Assembly (NCBI GenBank): GCA_018365455.1
Contig: JAGZJZ010000002.1
Span: forward strand, 62,001 to 126,000
DNA length: 64,000 bases
Reading direction: 5' to 3'
DNA from: Clostridiales bacterium
Lineage (GTDB): Bacteria; Bacillota; Clostridia; Lachnospirales; Lachnospiraceae
The first letter of the stretch is position 1. Each line of letters opens with the position of its first letter. Made by a program: the position numbers and the translations under genes. Under the pieces are notes generated by a model. It worked only from the letters and a program-made list of their open reading frames with translations, was not told where the DNA came from and did not search any database. Shown here piece after piece: positions 33,607-42,670 of this stretch.

Positions 33607-36200
33607 AGGCCAGCTTAAAATTCTCAGTACGGTACATCAAATTTTATAAAAGGCAGTCAACTGCCATTCTGTTCAGCATCATCATCTCGGTTGCGCTGAT
33701 GACGGGAATCAGTTCGCTTGTTTACAGTGGCGAAAGAAGTAATCTGGAGAAAGACCGGAAGGTTTATGGAGATTATCACTATTATATCAAAGCAGATTCG
33801 GATTTAATCCGGAAGATTCGGAGCAAGAAAACGGGGCAGGGATATCGGATCACCAGGCTGGGGGAACTTGAAAAGAAAAAAGATATTCAGGAGCCCTATA
33901 TTTTTTCTTTCGTCTATGGAGATGGAGAATATTTCTCAATTATCGGAAGAAAATTATTAAAGGGCGATTATCCGGCAAATCCGGGAGAGATTATGCTGGA
34001 TGCATATACCATGGGAAATATGAACATCAAGGATGAAATCGGTGGCAAAGTCTATCTGGATGGTAAAGAATACACTCTTTGCGGTGTGATTTCCAATCGA
34101 TGGGCAACAGCGGTTGGCGGGATGGAAGGATTTACCAGCGAGGATACAGAGGGTGCATCAGGAGAACACTTTCTTTATGTAAAGTTTGATGAGAAGAAGA
34201 ACTTAAAAACACAAAGAAAAGCATTTCAGGAAGAATTTCATATTCCGGATGGTGGGATGATGGTGAATAATACGGTTGTGTCTTTTTTTGGAGAGGGACA
34301 GCCGTCTGCTTTTTGGGAGATAATGAAAACGCCTGGTTCGAATTTTACTACAGCACTGCGGATTGCCCGGGATGAATTTAATCTGACCGTTAATGGTGTA
34401 ATTTTAATTCTTGGTATCTTTAGTTCTTTTATTATTTACAGTATCTTTCATGTCTCCATTATGAAGAGGACTTCACAATATGGTATCCTGGAAGCATTGG
34501 GAACAGGGGAAAAAAATATTTTCTGGTTACTGTTCATGGAACTTGGTTTGTTATTTGCCTTGGGATATCCAATAGGAAGTTTGATAGGGAATGGGATAAT
34601 CGGCTTGTTTTATGCCAAATTTTCTAATGTGTTTGCAGATGCGGATGCCGTTTCCAGACATTTTTACATAAGCTATAGAGCAGTTATTTTTGGGGCAGTT
34701 TTTCTGGGAATTCTGTTATTATTGATCAGCTTTATAAGTGTTAGAAGGTTACATCGGATTTCAGTGGTTGATGTTATGAAAAACGGCAATGATAAGAAGA
34801 CAAGAAACAGAAAAAGTTACAGTAAAAGTTCCAGGCAGATGACAGACGTAATTTCTGAAAAATTTATGTTTGCACGGAAAGGGACTTTGATCAGCATCCT
34901 GTTTTCCCTGGCACTTGGGAGTATTATTTTTTTATGTACGACTTACGTTACGGTTAACACCCGGCTAAATAATGAACTGTCTCTAAAGGCGGATGACGGG
35001 CTGGGGTCGGATTATCAGGTTTTTCTGGAAACCTCATCATTTATGGACACCATTCCGGGAGACGCTGTATCCAACATAGAACAAATACCCGGAATAGAAT
35101 CCGTTCATCCCGTAAGTTATTACCTGGGTGAAGTAGAAATACAGCGGGATATCTTGCAGTGGAAATCTTATTTTCCGGAAATTAACAATGACCCCAATCA
35201 TTTAATGGATCCAAGAATGATGGAATATTTTAATGGGATCTGTACGGAGAAAGAAAACGGGGAATACGGAATAAAAAGTAATATCTACGGATACGATGCC
35301 CAAATGCTGGATGGGCTGAAGGATTATCTTCTGGAAGGAAATATAACCCACAGGGGGATGGAGCAAAAAAATACGGTAATACTTCGGACCCTGATGGATG
35401 GACAGGGACATTATGACGGGCTGAGTATTCATCCTGGGGATACGATAACCGTAAAAGTACCAAAAAGTCCCGATGTCCCGGAGGAGGCATTGAAATTCGG
35501 AGATCAGGACTGGTTTGAAGAAAAGGAATTTGTGGTATCTGCCCTTGTAAAACGGTCAATGGCGGCTAATCCCTATTTCATTGGAAAAGATGGATTAGAC
35601 CTGATAATGACCAATGAGCAGATGATGGAGAACTTCGGTATTGCGGACTATAATATGATCAGTATCAATCAAGAAGAAAAGGAAGACAGCGGGGAGATTG
35701 TCCAGGAGATCAAAGAGAAAATCTCCCATATACCCAGATGCCTGATCAAAGATTATACAGCGGAAATAAAAGTACAGAACAGTTACCTGAAACAGAAGAT
35801 GGTATTTTTTTATGGGATAGCTGTGATCCTGCTTATGATCAGCTTAATGCATATTATTAACAGCATGAACCACCTGGTATTGTCCAGAAGACATGAATTT
35901 GGAATTCTCAGAGCGATGGGGATTACGGACACCGGATTTTTAAAGATGATGTTAAAAGAAGGACTGCGCTATGGAGCATATGCCAGTATTGTCACTGTTG
36001 TGGCATACATTGGACTGGAGAAAGTGCTTCTGTACCTGCTTACCCATGTGTATTTATATATCAACCCCAATATCAGGGTAAATATATGGGTAATAGTTGG
36101 AATTGTAATCCTGAATCTGATGATTAGTGTCGGGGCAGTATTTATTCCGGTGAAGAAGGTACTTGGTGATTCCATTATTGAAGAAATAAACAGAGAATGA
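33603..36200 (+). CDS. FtsX/MacB-like ABC transporter permease, duplicated form
   Basis: An 865-residue permease with eight predicted TMs in two related halves. Each half has one TM (about 18-38 and 425-447), a large extracellular domain (about 40-260 and 450-730), then three TMs (about 262-390 and 735-855) with the FtsX-type cytoplasmic motif: MKRTSQYGILEALGTGEKN in half 1 and LSRRHEFGILRAMGITDTG in half 2. The two extracellular domains distinguish it from classic BceB, which has one. Together with the ATPase and the sensor-poor kinase it forms a four-gene envelope-stress or antimicrobial-peptide module. Confidence 0.88.
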   Translation: MKASLKFSVRYIKFYKRQSTAILFSIIISVALMTGISSLVYSGERSNLEKDRKVYGDYHYYIKADSDLIRKIRSKKTGQGYRITRLGELEKKKDIQEPYIFSFVYGDGEYFSIIGRKLLKGDYPANPGEIMLDAYTMGNMNIKDEIGGKVYLDGKEYTLCGVISNRWATAVGGMEGFTSEDTEGASGEHFLYVKFDEKKNLKTQRKAFQEEFHIPDGGMMVNNTVVSFFGEGQPSAFWEIMKTPGSNFTTALRIARDEFNLTVNGVILILGIFSSFIIYSIFHVSIMKRTSQYGILEALGTGEKNIFWLLFMELGLLFALGYPIGSLIGNGIIGLFYAKFSNVFADADAVSRHFYISYRAVIFGAVFLGILLLLISFISVRRLHRISVVDVMKNGNDKKTRNRKSYSKSSRQMTDVISEKFMFARKGTLISILFSLALGSIIFLCTTYVTVNTRLNNELSLKADDGLGSDYQVFLETSSFMDTIPGDAVSNIEQIPGIESVHPVSYYLGEVEIQRDILQWKSYFPEINNDPNHLMDPRMMEYFNGICTEKENGEYGIKSNIYGYDAQMLDGLKDYLLEGNITHRGMEQKNTVILRTLMDGQGHYDGLSIHPGDTITVKVPKSPDVPEEALKFGDQDWFEEKEFVVSALVKRSMAANPYFIGKDGLDLIMTNEQMMENFGIADYNMISINQEEKEDSGEIVQEIKEKISHIPRCLIKDYTAEIKVQNSYLKQKMVFFYGIAVILLMISLMHIINSMNHLVLSRRHEFGILRAMGITDTGFLKMMLKEGLRYGAYASIVTVVAYIGLEKVLLYLLTHVYLYINPNIRVNIWVIVGIVILNLMISVGAVFIPVKKVLGDSIIEEINRE

Positions 36201-36219
36201 TAAATCCAGGAAACAGGGC

Positions 36220-36247
36220 TTGATAAAATTAATTTTTTGGATATACT
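36220..36247 (+). promoter_or_regulatory. promoter of the metallophosphoesterase gene
   Basis: TTGATA (36220-36225), 16-bp spacer, TATACT (36242-36247). Confidence 0.55.
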
Positions 36248-36295
36248 TATAGTAAGACTCAAAAATGGGACAGGATTAGAAAGAAGAGTGGAACT

Positions 36296-37165
36296 ATGCG
36301 TATTGGATTTATATCAGACCTTCATATTGATTTTAACAGGCAGTTTGATTTCCTTGAGATTTTATCTCAAGTGATAGCGGATAAGGCACTGGATACGGTT
36401 GTTTTTCTGGGAGATACTTCTACGGGAGCCAAGGATGCCCTTCGATTCTATGATGCATTGGCGGTTAAGACCAAAGCTCAAGTGCGCATCGTTCCGGGTA
36501 ACCATGATATGTATGTGGAAAACCTCAGAAGAAAAAGCAAAGACAGGATTAACAGAGAATCCAGTGCTTTTCATGACAGTATCCTATTTCATAAAGAGTA
36601 TTCCCTGATGGAAAATCCGATTGTGACAAAGCACTGGTACATTACCGGTATCGGTGGATGGTTTGATTACAGCTTTGGAAAGAGAAAACCCGGGAACCCG
36701 CCAGGGAAGGCGGCTAATAGTATCATATCCCGTTTCTTTTGGCCGGATCAGAAGGTGATTCATGGGGGTGTGATTGATTATGAACGGGATGTCAGGCTGG
36801 TCATGAAGGATATCAGAATGCTTCAGAAGTCTTTTGAAAAAGAGGCAGCACAGGGAAAGAAGCGCTGTGTCGTTATGCATATGCTTCCAATCGGAGAACT
36901 GATCAGAGCCTATCCCATTCCATTTTATAATAAATTGATCAACCAGCTGGGAAGTGAAAGGTATCGCCATTTCTTTGAAAAAAATGAAGTTTCATTAAGT
37001 ATCAGCGGTCATTCCCATATGCCAATGAAAATACAGAAAAATGGTATCCGCTATGTAAATGTTTCTCTGGGCTATACATTTCAATGGACAAATCCTGCGG
37101 ATGCCTATGGGGAAATTTCAAAGATTCTATATATTCTGGAAGACTGCGGATTATCTGGGGATTGA
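36296..37165 (+). CDS. calcineurin-like metallophosphoesterase
   Basis: A 289-residue cytoplasmic phosphoesterase with the complete dinuclear-metal motif set: ISDLHID (D8, H10), VFLGDTSTG, VPGNHDMY, an H in VMHMLP and SGHSHMP. The family hydrolyses phosphomono- or diesters of very different molecules (nucleotides, nucleic acids, proteins), so the substrate is not predictable. It has its own promoter and a 94-bp gap from the ABC permease, so it is not clearly part of that module. Confidence 0.85.
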   Translation: MRIGFISDLHIDFNRQFDFLEILSQVIADKALDTVVFLGDTSTGAKDALRFYDALAVKTKAQVRIVPGNHDMYVENLRRKSKDRINRESSAFHDSILFHKEYSLMENPIVTKHWYITGIGGWFDYSFGKRKPGNPPGKAANSIISRFFWPDQKVIHGGVIDYERDVRLVMKDIRMLQKSFEKEAAQGKKRCVVMHMLPIGELIRAYPIPFYNKLINQLGSERYRHFFEKNEVSLSISGHSHMPMKIQKNGIRYVNVSLGYTFQWTNPADAYGEISKILYILEDCGLSGD

Positions 37166-37308
37166 CCGGAAGAGAGGATATATCATATGTATAAAATACC
37201 CACCATGTTATTATGTGATCTTGCGTATTTTTCTGCAAAGTTTTTTCATTTCAGAAGAAGAAATCATTTTTAGGAAAGTGATGAGACATCATAGAAAGAG
37301 GAATAATT

Positions 37309-38262
37309 ATGCTATGGAATAGTATTCAGAGTGTTTTGTCACTGTTGATTATGATTGGAATCGGATGGGTGATTGCAGGCAGGGCGTGGTTTGGTAAGAG
37401 TGGAATGGATGTCTGTTCCAAATTCTGTGTAAAAATAGCCATACCCTGTTATATGTTTTATAATGTTCTTACGACATGTAAAGACCGGTCCGAATTATTT
37501 CGAATTGTGAAAAACCTCCCGATACCGGTTATGGTAATTCTGGTGTGCCTTGGGATCAGTGTACTGTTAGCGGTCCTTTTTCGGGTAAGTAATAGCCGCA
37601 GAGGGGTGTTCATTAATGCAGTGACTTTTTCCAATACAACGATTGTGGGATTTCCGGTTATTATAGCATTAATGGGAGAAAAAGCCCTGTCCGATGCTAT
37701 GGTGTATTATATGGCGAATACCACATTGTTCTGGACCCTTGGAACCTGGCTGCTGCGCAGGGATTCCGGGCAAAAAACGAGACCCGGGTGGAAAAAGGAA
37801 ATAAAAAATATCTTTTCCCCTCCCCTTGTGGGATTTCTGCTGGGAGTTGCGGTGGTACTGTTAAAAATTAATTTGCCTGAATTTTTAATGAGTTCCATAA
37901 GCTATGTAAAACAGTCCACAACAGCACTGTCTATGGTCTTTATCGGCAGCGTTATCCGTATGACGGACCTAAAAGAAATCCGTTTCTCCAGAGAGCTGAT
38001 TATGATACTTGCGGGACGATTTGTTATAGCACCTGCGATTATGTTCGGGCTGTGCCTGCTTCTGCCGGTTGATCCTCAGCTGCAGCTTGTATTTTGTATC
38101 ATGACGATTATGCCTGCCATGACCCAGCTTGGTATTATGGCAAAAGAAAGCGGAAGTGATTATTCATTTGCTTCCGTGGTAATTACCGTAACGACGATTC
38201 TGGCAATGGCTGCAATACCGGTTTATATGCAGATATTTGGAAAGGCTTTCGGAGTATCGTGA
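37309..38262 (+). CDS. AEC-family (auxin efflux carrier-like) permease
   Basis: A 317-residue membrane protein with about ten TM segments and the AEC pattern: a first half ending in NAVTFSNTTIVGFPVI and a second half with QSTTALSMVFIGSVI, then FCIMTIMPAMTQLGIMAKESG. Family members transport carboxylates such as malate or malonate, or unknown solutes. GAGGAA precedes the ATG. No metabolic enzyme gene is linked, so the substrate is unknown. Confidence 0.85.
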   Translation: MLWNSIQSVLSLLIMIGIGWVIAGRAWFGKSGMDVCSKFCVKIAIPCYMFYNVLTTCKDRSELFRIVKNLPIPVMVILVCLGISVLLAVLFRVSNSRRGVFINAVTFSNTTIVGFPVIIALMGEKALSDAMVYYMANTTLFWTLGTWLLRRDSGQKTRPGWKKEIKNIFSPPLVGFLLGVAVVLLKINLPEFLMSSISYVKQSTTALSMVFIGSVIRMTDLKEIRFSRELIMILAGRFVIAPAIMFGLCLLLPVDPQLQLVFCIMTIMPAMTQLGIMAKESGSDYSFASVVITVTTILAMAAIPVYMQIFGKAFGVS

Positions 38263-38355
38263 GCCGCCGGACGCACGATTTGTATTCCACAAACTGAACG
38301 CACAGCTGCCAGAAAGGATTTTTCAAATACGCTCAAGAAAAGGATGTTTACATAT

Positions 38356-38799
38356 ATGGAATTTTATGAAATGAAAGAAACGATGGTCATGGACCTGGCA
38401 AATTTGTTTATGAATGCGTTTAATGCATCGCCCTGGAATGACAATTGGACTGAGGAGACAGCAGCCAGGAGAATCCGACAGATGATAACCGGCGAAAATG
38501 CATATGGCATTGCCGGGTATCTGGATGGAGAGCTGTGCGGTATGATTGTGGGGAGAGAAGAACAGTACTACGACTGTGTACATTTTGAAATCAAAGAGTT
38601 TTGCATGGATGTTTCTATGAAAAATAAGGGACTGGGAAGCATCCTGTTAAAAGAGTTTGAGGAGAGGCTGAAGGAAAAGGGGATTGATAAAGTAATTCTC
38701 TGGACCAGCCGGGATCCCCGGACAGAAGGTTATTATCAAAAAAAGGGATACGAAACCAATGCATTTCTAACGGTGATGGAAAAAATGATTTCCGGTTAA
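38356..38799 (+). CDS. GNAT-family N-acetyltransferase
   Basis: About 147 residues of the GCN5-related acetyltransferase fold. The acetyl-CoA-binding motif A region is EFCMDVSMKNKGLGSILLKEF, followed by VILWTSRDPRTEGYYQKKGYE, the usual beta5-alpha4 block. The ATG at 38356 is preferred over 38344, because AAAGG directly abuts the earlier ATG and is better spaced for the later one; this choice is uncertain. The acceptor substrate is unknown. Confidence 0.8.
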   Translation: MEFYEMKETMVMDLANLFMNAFNASPWNDNWTEETAARRIRQMITGENAYGIAGYLDGELCGMIVGREEQYYDCVHFEIKEFCMDVSMKNKGLGSILLKEFEERLKEKGIDKVILWTSRDPRTEGYYQKKGYETNAFLTVMEKMISG

Positions 38800-38905
38800 C
38801 TATGTGAAGCCGGGCATACGAATATGTCCATCTCGCAGATTACGTCTGTAAATAGAGAGGATTTTATTCTCCAAATAAACTATGATGATACAAGAGGTGA
38901 TACAA

Positions 38906-39754
38906 ATGGAATGGATTGAACAATTAAATGAGGCAATTAAATATATAGAAGATAATCTGAGCGGGGAAATAGAAATCAAAGAAGCGTCACGGATGGCCGG
39001 CTGCTCCACATATCATTTCCAGCGGATGTTTTCTTATATCGCCGGTGTACCTTTAGCAGAGTATATCAGACGCAGACGGATGACCCAGGCAGCTTTTGAT
39101 CTGTGTAACGGAGATAAGGTTCTGGATGTGGCATACCGTTACCAGTATGAATCTCCTACGTCATTCAATCGAGCCTTCCAGGGTGTCCATGGGTTTCCGC
39201 CTTCTGCAGCAAAGCAGCAGGGTATAACGTTGAAAGCCTACCCCCGTATCAGCTTAAAAATGGTAATCAAAGGAGAAGCGGAGATGGAATATCGTATTGA
39301 GAAAAAGGAAGCATTTCGAATTGTTGGAATGAAGGAAAGCTTAAGTAAGGATTTAGAAGAGAATTTCAGGGAAGTACCGCAGATGTGGGCAAAGGCAGCG
39401 CAGTCAGGCATCCTGGAAAAACTGGCTGGAATGATGAATCAGGAAGTCAAAGGAATACTTGGAGTCAGTGCCTGCCTGGAAGAGGATAACTGGTGCTATT
39501 ACATTGGTGTGGCGACAGACCAGCCTGCAGCAGCAGGAACAGAAGAATATATAGTACCGGCAGCAACCTGGGCTATCTTTTTTGGTACAGGAACCATGCC
39601 GGACAGCATCCAGGATATTGAGAGAAGAGCTGTGACAGAGTGGCTGCCAACTTCCGGCTATGAATACGGTAATGCGCCGGATATCGAACTGTATTTAAGT
39701 CCGGATCCAGCCAATGCAGTATTTGAAGTGTGGATGCCGGTTGTAAAAAAATAA
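38906..39754 (+). CDS. AraC-family regulator with GyrI-like effector-binding domain
   Basis: A 282-residue regulator. The N-terminal AraC HTH pair (about 8-105) reads IKEASRMAGCSTYHFQRMF and YESPTSFNRAFQGVHGFPPS. The C-terminal part (about 125-280) is a SOUL/GyrI-like small-molecule-binding domain with MEYRIEKKEAFRIVGMKE and the end DIELYLSPDPANAVFEVWMPV. This SoxS/Rob-like order is typical of multidrug- or stress-responsive activators. AGAGGTGAT lies upstream of ATG 38906; the ATG at 38882 has no ribosome site. Confidence 0.9.
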   Translation: MEWIEQLNEAIKYIEDNLSGEIEIKEASRMAGCSTYHFQRMFSYIAGVPLAEYIRRRRMTQAAFDLCNGDKVLDVAYRYQYESPTSFNRAFQGVHGFPPSAAKQQGITLKAYPRISLKMVIKGEAEMEYRIEKKEAFRIVGMKESLSKDLEENFREVPQMWAKAAQSGILEKLAGMMNQEVKGILGVSACLEEDNWCYYIGVATDQPAAAGTEEYIVPAATWAIFFGTGTMPDSIQDIERRAVTEWLPTSGYEYGNAPDIELYLSPDPANAVFEVWMPVVKK

Positions 39755-39781
39755 GTTATGGAATTGGAAAAATGGAATGAA

Positions 39782-39823
39782 AATGGGATGCCTGCAGTTA
39801 TTTATCACTGCAGGTATCCCATT
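39782..39823. terminator. bidirectional terminator between AraC/GyrI-like gene and leftward binding-protein gene
   Basis: Stem AATGGGATGCCTGCAGT (39782-39798) / ACTGCAGGTATCCCATT (39807-39823), one mismatch. Its right arm lies inside the last codons of the leftward gene, so the stop codon is in the hairpin loop. Confidence 0.75.
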
Positions 39824-41051
39824 CTTTGTCCAGTAATTTTGTAAGTTCTGAATAATCCATGCCATCCAGAATATATTCCATAAAATATCTTTCAGCATTT
39901 TTATAAAATCGGTTAGGCCAGGTGCCGCTGGGATCATCGATATACTGGTTTTTATCCACATATTTTTCAATATCTTTAGAAACGGGATCTTCCGGAATTG
40001 GTGCACCAATTACACTGGAAAAGGTCTTCGTACTGTCCACATATATCTTAGCAGCTTCCTGGGTTGAGAGAAAATCCAGGTAGAGTTTTGCTTCTTTTGG
40101 ATGTTTGGTATCAGCGCTTATGGATAAATAATAATCACAATAGTAGCTGATCTTACTACGGTCAGGATCATCGGAAACCGGCAGGGGCATAAATCCCAGC
40201 TCTACATCCGGATTATAATTTTGAATGAGAGAAGTTGCCCAGGAACCCTGAAGCATCATCGCCGCTTCTCCATTGGCAAGCATGGAACAGGCGTCCATAT
40301 AACCCACTTCAAATGCGGTATCGGTATTGCCATAGGCATAGACGTAATTCTTCGGTACATCAGCAATTAACTGCCACTCAGGGGTGTCGGAAAAGGATAC
40401 CTCCTCCCGGTTCCTTTTCTGATTCCAGTCCGGATAAGATCCGTATACGGCATAAAAGGCGGGACGAAGGGAAAAATGCCCAACCCAGAGATCTTTGTAA
40501 CCAAGGGCAAAAGCGGCAATATTCTTTGAAGCCAGAACCTGATGGACGTTAGTCAGTTCTGACAGGGTCCTGGGCGGTGTAAGGTTATTCTCTGAAAACA
40601 CGGCCTTGTTATAAATGACACCTACTCCCGAGTATCCAATTGGGAAGAAATAATCCCGGTTGTCCTTTACCGTATCAAAGGTTACCTTTTTTACATTCTT
40701 CATAAAAGGTTCATCGGTGAGATCTATAAGGATGCCGGCATTTGCCTCAATGGTTGTTGCGGAATAGATATCCGGTGTCCGGTTCTGTGCCCGCCTGTTC
40801 TGCAAGGTCAGGTCGAAATTGCTGGGAGTCTCATAGTGAACGGTAATATTGGGATACTTTTTATGGAAAGCATCTGCCAGTTTCGTATAAGCTTCCGGTG
40901 CTTCCTGGCGTCCGTGCATCACATACAGATCGATCTGATCCGGAGCATCAGACTCAGATGTGCCGTCTGCCCCGGAAAAAGAGAAACTGCAGCCTGCAGT
41001 AAACACCAGAATCCACATGATCATTGAAATGAGATAAACATATTTTTTCAT
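39798..41051 (-). CDS. extracellular solute-binding lipoprotein (family 1), linked to a YesMN system
   Basis: A 417-residue lipoprotein with lipobox TAGCS near residue 20. SBP family 1 motifs include YTKLADAFHKKYPNITVHYE, AVFSENNLTPPRTLSEL and GEAAMMLQGSWATSLIQN. It is the third gene of an operon behind a YesM kinase and YesN regulator and has no permease of its own, so it may deliver ligand to the divergent MalFG transporter or act as the ligand-sensing partner of the kinase. The ATG at 41051 follows AAAGGAAA; the in-frame TTG at 41069 overlaps the regulator gene. Confidence 0.85.
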   Translation of the reverse strand: MKKYVYLISMIMWILVFTAGCSFSFSGADGTSESDAPDQIDLYVMHGRQEAPEAYTKLADAFHKKYPNITVHYETPSNFDLTLQNRRAQNRTPDIYSATTIEANAGILIDLTDEPFMKNVKKVTFDTVKDNRDYFFPIGYSGVGVIYNKAVFSENNLTPPRTLSELTNVHQVLASKNIAAFALGYKDLWVGHFSLRPAFYAVYGSYPDWNQKRNREEVSFSDTPEWQLIADVPKNYVYAYGNTDTAFEVGYMDACSMLANGEAAMMLQGSWATSLIQNYNPDVELGFMPLPVSDDPDRSKISYYCDYYLSISADTKHPKEAKLYLDFLSTQEAAKIYVDSTKTFSSVIGAPIPEDPVSKDIEKYVDKNQYIDDPSGTWPNRFYKNAERYFMEYILDGMDYSELTKLLDKEWDTCSDK

Positions 41052-41065
41052 AGATAGATTTCCTT

Positions 41066-42670
41066 TCAACCCTCGTTCTCCTTGGTATCCAGTTTTTCAA
41101 TGAGCGTTGGTGAGCAGGCAAAGTATTTTTGAAATGCTTTCGTAAAATAATAGGGGTTTTCGTAACCCACCATTTCTGCAATTTCCTTAATCAGGAAAGA
41201 ATCACTGGACAATAATTCCCTTGCTTTTTCCATTCGTATCCGGGTAAGAAAACTGCTGAAGTTTTCTCCTGTTTCTGATTTGAACAGGCGGCTTAAATAG
41301 ATATGGTTCATATAGTACTTTTGGGCAAAAGCAATCAGGCTGATTTCTTCACCATAGTTAACTTTTACATACTCACATATTTCTTCGATCACATTCTTTC
41401 CGGCGGGAGCCTTGGCTTTTTCGATTTCATCCAGAATATTCTGAAAAATCTTCATGAGATATTGGTTAATCAAAACAGTGGAACACATGGGGGATACAAT
41501 ATTTACCGTTTCGGATAATTCGGGGCATTTCATATCTTTTTCAAAGCACGCTTTTTCCAACTGCATGGCAGCCCGGATCACCGCATTTTTATATGTAGGA
41601 AGATGATAGTAAGCGGCTGTTCTGGAAATGGATCCAATGTGCTGTATAAAAAGAGGAATCATTTTCCGGTTTCTGTTCTTAACAATGCCGCTGAGTAATT
41701 TTTCATCCAGTGTATAGGAATAGGTACTTTGGTCCAATTCTTTGATATCATCGTAAAAAATGTTCTGTGGAAATGGCTGCCCGATCAGCTCATAATCCAG
41801 TGCGGTCTTTGCCTGCCGATAGGAGAGCGGAATGGACTGGTATCCTTTTAAAAAGGTCCCCGTGCCGCTTTTTAAGGTATAGCCGCTGTACTCGCCCAGC
41901 TTTTGAAATTCAGTGAAGATGGATGTCCGGTGAAGGGGACGGTCCGGCGTTCCTTCCCAGAGCAGAATAAACTCTTCCTTGCGATGACGGCTTTTAAACA
42001 GAATACACTCTTTACGCGTGATTTTTTCCTCAATAAAAGAAATCCATTGCGCCAGTTCCTCCTCGGTGAGAGCAGTGAGGGCGGTATCCGGATCCTGCTT
42101 TGCCACATACAGAATCTGCACTGTAAAATATTTATTATTTAATTCAAAACCTATTTTGGACAATTCTTCAATAATCTTTTCTTTACCAAAGTCTTCCGGA
42201 CTTACCAGTGAATTTAATAATTTTTCCTGAAGGAGCGGGACGGTCTGCTGTATTTTTTCTTTCACCTGGATCTGCTCCATGCGGTCCTTTAATTTTGTAT
42301 GAATTTTATCAATGGCTTTATTCAGCACATTCTTCAGTTCCGTTTCTTCCACAGGCTTTAATAAATATTCGCACACGGAGGAATTGATGGCTTTTTTTGT
42401 ATATTCAAAATCAGTATAACCACTGATAATAATTTTTTCGCAATCAGTATTGGTATCTGTGAGATAGTCAAGCAGGGTACATCCGTCTCCGTTGTTCATA
42501 TTCATATCAGTAATAACCAGATCAATGGGATGTGTCTTAAGAAATTCCACAGCATCGGTGGCATTCTCGAATTCTCCGGCTAACTCCAGATTGAATTCTC
42601 TCCAGGGTACAAGGTTGATGATGCCTTTTCGTACCCAGTATTCGTCTTCACATACGATAGTACGGATCAT
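41066..42670 (-). CDS. YesN-type AraC response regulator (full length)
   Basis: A 534-residue regulator. Receiver: E8-D9-E10, phosphoacceptor D55 in VITDMNMNNGDG, SGYTDFEYTKKAI and LLKPVEE. A central region of about 270 residues, helical and variable, is typical of YesN. The C-terminal AraC HTH pair has MNHIYLSRLFKSETGENF and IAEMVGYENPYYFTKAFQKYF. The start overlaps the kinase stop (ATGA) with AGGAGG upstream. It likely activates the divergent MalE-like operon through the 22-bp-spaced repeats at 44769-44806. Confidence 0.93.
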   Translation of the reverse strand: MIRTIVCEDEYWVRKGIINLVPWREFNLELAGEFENATDAVEFLKTHPIDLVITDMNMNNGDGCTLLDYLTDTNTDCEKIIISGYTDFEYTKKAINSSVCEYLLKPVEETELKNVLNKAIDKIHTKLKDRMEQIQVKEKIQQTVPLLQEKLLNSLVSPEDFGKEKIIEELSKIGFELNNKYFTVQILYVAKQDPDTALTALTEEELAQWISFIEEKITRKECILFKSRHRKEEFILLWEGTPDRPLHRTSIFTEFQKLGEYSGYTLKSGTGTFLKGYQSIPLSYRQAKTALDYELIGQPFPQNIFYDDIKELDQSTYSYTLDEKLLSGIVKNRNRKMIPLFIQHIGSISRTAAYYHLPTYKNAVIRAAMQLEKACFEKDMKCPELSETVNIVSPMCSTVLINQYLMKIFQNILDEIEKAKAPAGKNVIEEICEYVKVNYGEEISLIAFAQKYYMNHIYLSRLFKSETGENFSSFLTRIRMEKARELLSSDSFLIKEIAEMVGYENPYYFTKAFQKYFACSPTLIEKLDTKENEG

